Shown: positions 61,079 through 64,000 of the stretch, one piece after another
How the letters are laid out: each line of letters opens with the position of its first letter
Position numbering within the stretch: the stretch's first letter is position 1
NCBI GenBank assembly: GCA_016234555.1
Contig: JACRBJ010000032.1
Location: 62,001 to 126,000, forward strand
DNA: 64,000 bases
Source: Chloroflexota bacterium
GTDB taxonomy: Bacteria > Chloroflexota > Anaerolineae > Anaerolineales > Villigracilaceae
Reading direction: 5' to 3'
The notes under the pieces: model-generated
What the model saw: the letters and a program-made list of their open reading frames with translations, nothing else
Told to the model about the DNA's origin: nothing
Databases searched by the model: none
Translations under genes and position numbers: made by a program

Positions 61079-61942
61079 CTAGCCGCCAAACTCCAGCAGC
61101 AAAGCCCGTTTCATGACGTCGACGGGCGCATCGATCCCAGTCCAGAGTTTGAACGCAATGACACCCTGATATACCAGCATGCCCAATCCGTCGAGCGTTA
61201 CCGCTCCGCGTGATTCAGCTTCCGTGATGAATCTCGTCCGCGGCGGGTTGGGAATTACATCGCAAACGACCATGCCGGGGCGGATGGTTTCAAAATTCAG
61301 CGCAGGCAACTCTTGGACGTTTGGGTATAAACCAATCGACGTGGCGTTCACCAACCCGTCGATATTTTCAGGGATGGAAACTTCCCCATTCCATTCACGG
61401 AATGTAACCCGGGCTTTGGTGTTTTGCCGAAGTAAATCCACCAGTTCACGCGCGCGCGCCGCAGTCCGATTAACGATCTCGATCTCAGATGCGCCGGCAA
61501 GCGCAAGTTCCACACAAATCGAACGAGCCGCTCCACCTGCTCCCAAAATCATGAACTTCCTGCCGGCAGGATCCATGCGAGCGTCGTCGCGCAGCGACCG
61601 CAAAAAGCCCTTGCCATCGGTGTTGGCGCCGATCAGTCGATCCCCTTCGCGGTAGATTGTGTTCACCGCGCCCATGATTCGCGCATCGGCATTGACCTCA
61701 TCCAGATATTGCAGCACCTCGACTTTATGCGGAATGGTCAGGTTAAGTCCGCGAAAACCCATCGCGCGGATTCCCTGAATACCAGCCGCCAAATCGGTCG
61801 GAGCCACCTTGAGAGTCAGATAACGCCAGGGAAGTCCCAAAGACTGAAAAGCCGCATCCATCATCACCACGGTGGGATTCTCGTCCACCGGGAATCCGAA
61901 GACCCCGACCAATTCCTGTCGATAGCCTGTAGCAGTTGTCAT
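61079..61942 (-). CDS. aroE: Shikimate dehydrogenase family protein
   Basis: A 287-residue protein. GLNLTIPHKVEVL carries the catalytic Lys, GANTDGKGF the Asn/Asp pair, LGAGGAARSI the NADP loop, and VNRTAAR and GLGMLVYQGVIAF the other family motifs. It reduces 3-dehydroshikimate to shikimate in aromatic amino-acid synthesis. The N-terminal substrate loop is unusual: family members have HSxSP with two serines that hold shikimate, while this protein reads GFPVDENPTVVMMDAAF. It may use a related substrate or bind shikimate differently. GGAGG lies just upstream of the ATG and TACAAT is a few bases before that, giving a very short leader that does contain a ribosome binding site. Confidence 0.85.
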   Translation of the reverse strand: MTTATGYRQELVGVFGFPVDENPTVVMMDAAFQSLGLPWRYLTLKVAPTDLAAGIQGIRAMGFRGLNLTIPHKVEVLQYLDEVNADARIMGAVNTIYREGDRLIGANTDGKGFLRSLRDDARMDPAGRKFMILGAGGAARSICVELALAGASEIEIVNRTAARARELVDLLRQNTKARVTFREWNGEVSIPENIDGLVNATSIGLYPNVQELPALNFETIRPGMVVCDVIPNPPRTRFITEAESRGAVTLDGLGMLVYQGVIAFKLWTGIDAPVDVMKRALLLEFGG

Positions 61943-62131
61943 ACGCTTGCCTCCATTGTATTCGCATTTGCCATTTTTCCGCCCTATTATAGACGGTATC
62001 CTTCAACCAGACACGAATCGCAAAGCAAATCCTTGTGGGCTGCCAGATTGATAGTTTCTGATAGAATTTTTATAACATTTTTCTTACAAATTCCCTGTAC
62101 AATGTCGTCAATGGTACAAGGAGTTTAGACT

Positions 62132-63226
62132 ATGAAATGGCAATGGAAATTAGGAACATTTGCAGGTATCGACGTTTATATTCACGCCACCTTCCTGCTT
62201 CTCATCGGGTGGGTCGGCTATAGTCACTGGTTGGAACATCAAAACTGGGGTGAGGTGCTCAACGGCATCCTCTTCATCCTCGCGCTCTTCGCGTGTGTGG
62301 TTCTGCACGAGTACGGTCACGCCCTCACCGCCCGCAAGTACGGGATCAAGACCCGCGACATCACGCTCTACCCCATCGGCGGCGTGGCACGGCTGGAACG
62401 CATGCCCGACAAACCAATCGAGGAGTTGTGGGTCGCGCTGATGGGACCCGCCGTGAACGTGGTCATCGCTGCGGGCTTATTCGCCTATCTCTACCTGACC
62501 TCGAGCCTGGTCCCGCTCAACGAGTTGACCATCGCCTCGGGCAGTTTTCTCGAAAGGCTGATGACCGTCAACATCTCGCTGGTGTTATTCAACCTGATCC
62601 CCGCCTTCCCCATGGACGGCGGACGAGTCCTCCGCGCCCTGCTCGCCATGCGCATGGACTATGTCAAGGCGACGCAGATTGCCGCTTCCATCGGTCAGGG
62701 CCTGGCCTTATTGCTCGGCTTGATCGGTCTGTTCGGCAATGCCATGCTTATGTTTATCGCCTTCTTCATTTGGATTGGAGCTTCGCAGGAATCAAGCGCC
62801 ACGCAGATGAAGAACGCCATCAGCGGAATCCCCGTCGGGCGAACCATGCTCACCGATTACAAGAGCCTCTCGCCGCGTGACCCGCTCTCGCAGATGGCAC
62901 AGTTGATCCTGGCTGGCTCACAGCACGACTTCCCCGTCCTCGACAATGACCGTGTGGTGGGAGTCGTCACCCGCGACGATTTCCTCGCCGCCCTCACCCA
63001 GCACGGACAGAACATCGCCATATCGGCGGTCATGCGCAGCAACCCGCCCGCCGTGGACTCGTACGAGATGGTCGAAAACGCCCTGATGCGGATTCAGGAA
63101 TCGGGCATCCCAGCCCTCCCCGTCACCCACAGCGGACAACTGGTGGGCATCGTCACCGCCGAGAATATCACCGAGTATTTGATGATCCGCTCTGCGTTGA
63201 AGGCGCGGGCAATGGTTTCGATATAA
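62132..63226 (+). CDS. Site-2 protease (M50) with tandem CBS domains
   Basis: A 364-residue protein. Residues 1-215 form a six-segment M50 protease with VVLHEYGHALTARKYG (zinc-binding HExxH at about residues 59-63) and LIPAFPMDGGRVLRALLA (third ligand Asp near residue 161). Residues 225-355 hold two CBS domains (FPVLDNDRVVGVVTRDDF and LPVTHSGQLVGIVTAENI), which bind adenine nucleotides. This matches the S2P-CBS group, whose cutting is likely tuned by ATP/AMP levels. The start follows AAGGAG; TACAAT at 62098 is a likely -10. A very strong hairpin lies after the stop. Substrate unknown; a membrane-held regulator or anti-sigma factor is typical. Confidence 0.93.
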   Translation: MKWQWKLGTFAGIDVYIHATFLLLIGWVGYSHWLEHQNWGEVLNGILFILALFACVVLHEYGHALTARKYGIKTRDITLYPIGGVARLERMPDKPIEELWVALMGPAVNVVIAAGLFAYLYLTSSLVPLNELTIASGSFLERLMTVNISLVLFNLIPAFPMDGGRVLRALLAMRMDYVKATQIAASIGQGLALLLGLIGLFGNAMLMFIAFFIWIGASQESSATQMKNAISGIPVGRTMLTDYKSLSPRDPLSQMAQLILAGSQHDFPVLDNDRVVGVVTRDDFLAALTQHGQNIAISAVMRSNPPAVDSYEMVENALMRIQESGIPALPVTHSGQLVGIVTAENITEYLMIRSALKARAMVSI

Positions 63227-63236
63227 AGCGAGTGCT

Positions 63237-63263
63237 CTTTTCGGGGGCTAAGCCCCCGAAAAG
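63237..63263. other. Perfect 13-bp palindrome after the S2P-CBS gene
   Basis: CTTTTCGGGGGCT, one base, then AGCCCCCGAAAAG. It lies 10 bases after the stop and probably blocks or protects the 3' end. The T-run is missing on both strands. Confidence 0.6.
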
Positions 63264-63329
63264 CCAGGCATGCGGACAAATGAGAGGATTCTCACCCACA
63301 AATTTTTCCGTCTCCGCTATACTCATTGC

Positions 63330-63428
63330 ATTCCCCGATGGGGAGTAGCCGCCCGCAGTTTGGGTGGAACAGTCGTCAATACGTGGCGCAAGACGCCACC
63401 GGCTGTTCTGTAAAAGGCAAGACCATCG
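63330..63428 (+). promoter_or_regulatory. yybP-ykoY manganese riboswitch upstream of a DedA gene
   Basis: The order is GATGGGGAGTAGCC (63337-63350), a stem, AGTCGTCAATACGTGG (63371-63386), CCACCGGCTGTTCTG and GGCAAGACCATC (63416-63427). This agrees closely, element by element, with the known manganese aptamer: GGGGAGUAGC, then GUCGUCAAU, then ACCGGCU, then GCAAGACC. GATGG and CCATC pair to form the closing helix. TATACT at 63318 is a likely -10. The 3' strand of the closing helix is shared with the terminator that follows, so Mn2+ binding should allow read-through. Confidence 0.92.
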
Positions 63429-63458
63429 TCCAATCTTTTGGCGATGGTCTTTTTATTT
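63421..63458 (+). terminator. Riboswitch expression-platform terminator
   Basis: GACCATCG (63421-63428), loop, CGATGGTC (63442-63449), then TTTTTATTT. The first arm overlaps the end of the aptamer. Confidence 0.85.
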
Positions 63459-63465
63459 ATCGAAA

Positions 63466-63561
63466 AGACCTGACAGGTTTTCATAAAGCCTCTACAAATC
63501 AACGCGACTTCGATTCACCGAAGCCGAATCGACTCGTGACCCGTTGAAACCTGTCAGGTCT
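63466..63561. repeat. 96-bp element with perfect 15-bp terminal inverted repeats in the riboswitch leader
   Basis: AGACCTGACAGGTTT (63466-63480) and AAACCTGTCAGGTCT (63547-63561) are exact inverted copies. The middle is not coding. It resembles the ACCTGACAGGT palindromic family of dispersed elements. It separates the riboswitch terminator from the DedA ribosome binding site. Confidence 0.75.
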
Positions 63562-63576
63562 GTTTTAGAGGAAAAA

Positions 63577-64000
63577 ATGCTCGACCAAATCGAAGCGACA
63601 ATCCTATCTGCGCTGCAAACCATTTTCGACCAGTTCGGCTGGGTCGGCGTGTTCGGCTTGATGGTGCTGGAAAATGCCACAGGCGTCACGCCCAACGAAC
63701 TGATCCTGACCTTCGCGGGCTGGATGTTGATCGAACGTCACGGCATTGCGCCCGGCTTCATCCTTGTGGGCGGACTCTACGCCGGGTTCGGCAGCGCGGT
63801 CGGCGCATCCATCGTCTATTGGGTGGCGCGGAACGGTGGTCGCCCTATGATCGAACGCTTTGCGAAGTTCTTCCGCATCGACCTGTCGCTCCTCTCGCGG
63901 GCAGAGGACCAGATGCAGAAATGGGGCGCATGGATTATCTTTGCCGGGCGCGTCCTGCCCGGCATCCGCATGTTGGTCAGCATCCCCGCCGGACTGGCAA
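63577..64000 (+). CDS. DedA-family membrane protein, 3' end outside the window
   Basis: The frame opens at ATG 63577 after AGAGG and stays open for 141 codons to the window end. It starts MLDQIEATILSALQTIFDQF. Family marks are the early glutamate segment VLENATGVTPNELILTFAGW, YAGFGSAVGASIVYWVARNGG, and FAGRVLPGIRMLVSIPAGLA, the DedA F-x-G-R-x-x-P-G-x-R...P-A-G motif. DedA proteins are polytopic and include lipid flippases (undecaprenyl phosphate, phospholipid) and proteins needed for membrane potential. Control by a manganese riboswitch suggests a role in manganese tolerance or membrane adjustment under manganese load. Confidence 0.9.
   Translation, partial: MLDQIEATILSALQTIFDQFGWVGVFGLMVLENATGVTPNELILTFAGWMLIERHGIAPGFILVGGLYAGFGSAVGASIVYWVARNGGRPMIERFAKFFRIDLSLLSRAEDQMQKWGAWIIFAGRVLPGIRMLVSIPAGLA

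Overview
The window looks like a chromosomal segment from a member of the Chloroflexota, most likely class Anaerolineae. This is an inference from gene content and style, not from a marker gene. The DNA is moderately GC-rich. It carries several lipoproteins with Pro/Thr-rich linkers followed by beta-propellers, a mevalonate kinase beside a UbiA-type prenyltransferase, TlyA, a GGDEF/HD-GYP pair with many sensor domains, and small environmental-type dispersed repeats. There is no rRNA operon, phage, transposase or CRISPR array. One tRNA gene (Arg, CCT) is present.

Layout. 1-7827 (minus) is a surface-glycan style block: a PIG-L deacetylase, three large polytopic proteins of GT-C type (one cut by the window edge), GDP-mannose 4,6-dehydratase and a KAP-family NTPase whose Walker A lysine is a methionine. 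7969-11067 holds a degenerate hemerythrin-like protein, homoserine kinase and an M1-type lipoprotein peptidase. 11106-11571 holds the tRNA and a candidate structured RNA. 11572-18588 (minus) holds a propeller lipoprotein, a LuxR-HTH/TM/propeller protein, and an operon of UbiA-type transferase, mevalonate kinase, CPBP protease and a membrane protein. 18618-22289 holds TlyA, an FHA-GAF-cyclase-like protein, a zinc-ribbon protein and a CDF transporter. 22423-25568 is a P-type cation ATPase behind a yybP-ykoY manganese riboswitch. 25609-32215 holds membrane proteins, an MFS transporter, a GNAT enzyme and a YcaQ/AlkZ-like protein. 32370-39101 is a diguanylate cyclase followed by a 1577-residue HD-GYP sensor. 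39122-46774 holds a P1 peptidase, a propeller lipoprotein, a PknB-like kinase and two HAD hydrolases. 46778-52385 holds an RlmI-type methyltransferase, a DUF58/transglutaminase pair and an MNT/HEPN pair. 52560-64000 holds another propeller lipoprotein, an unknown duplicated-domain protein, ComEC, IlvE, an iron alcohol dehydrogenase, AroE, an S2P-CBS protease and, behind a second manganese riboswitch, a DedA protein cut by the window end.

Recurring signals. Thirteen genes have a TANNNT -10 box only 6-7 bases before their start codon, which predicts leaderless transcripts. Two yybP-ykoY riboswitches with terminator platforms occur in one window. Short dispersed repeats have been absorbed in frame into two proteins. 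A small element with terminal inverted repeats occurs twice, and a 92-bp copy of the 3' end of the rlmI gene lies 3.5 kb from the intact gene. Several enzymes keep their fold motifs but lack key catalytic residues: KAP Walker A, cyclase second aspartate, ComEC metal site, HEPN RNase motif and AroE serines.
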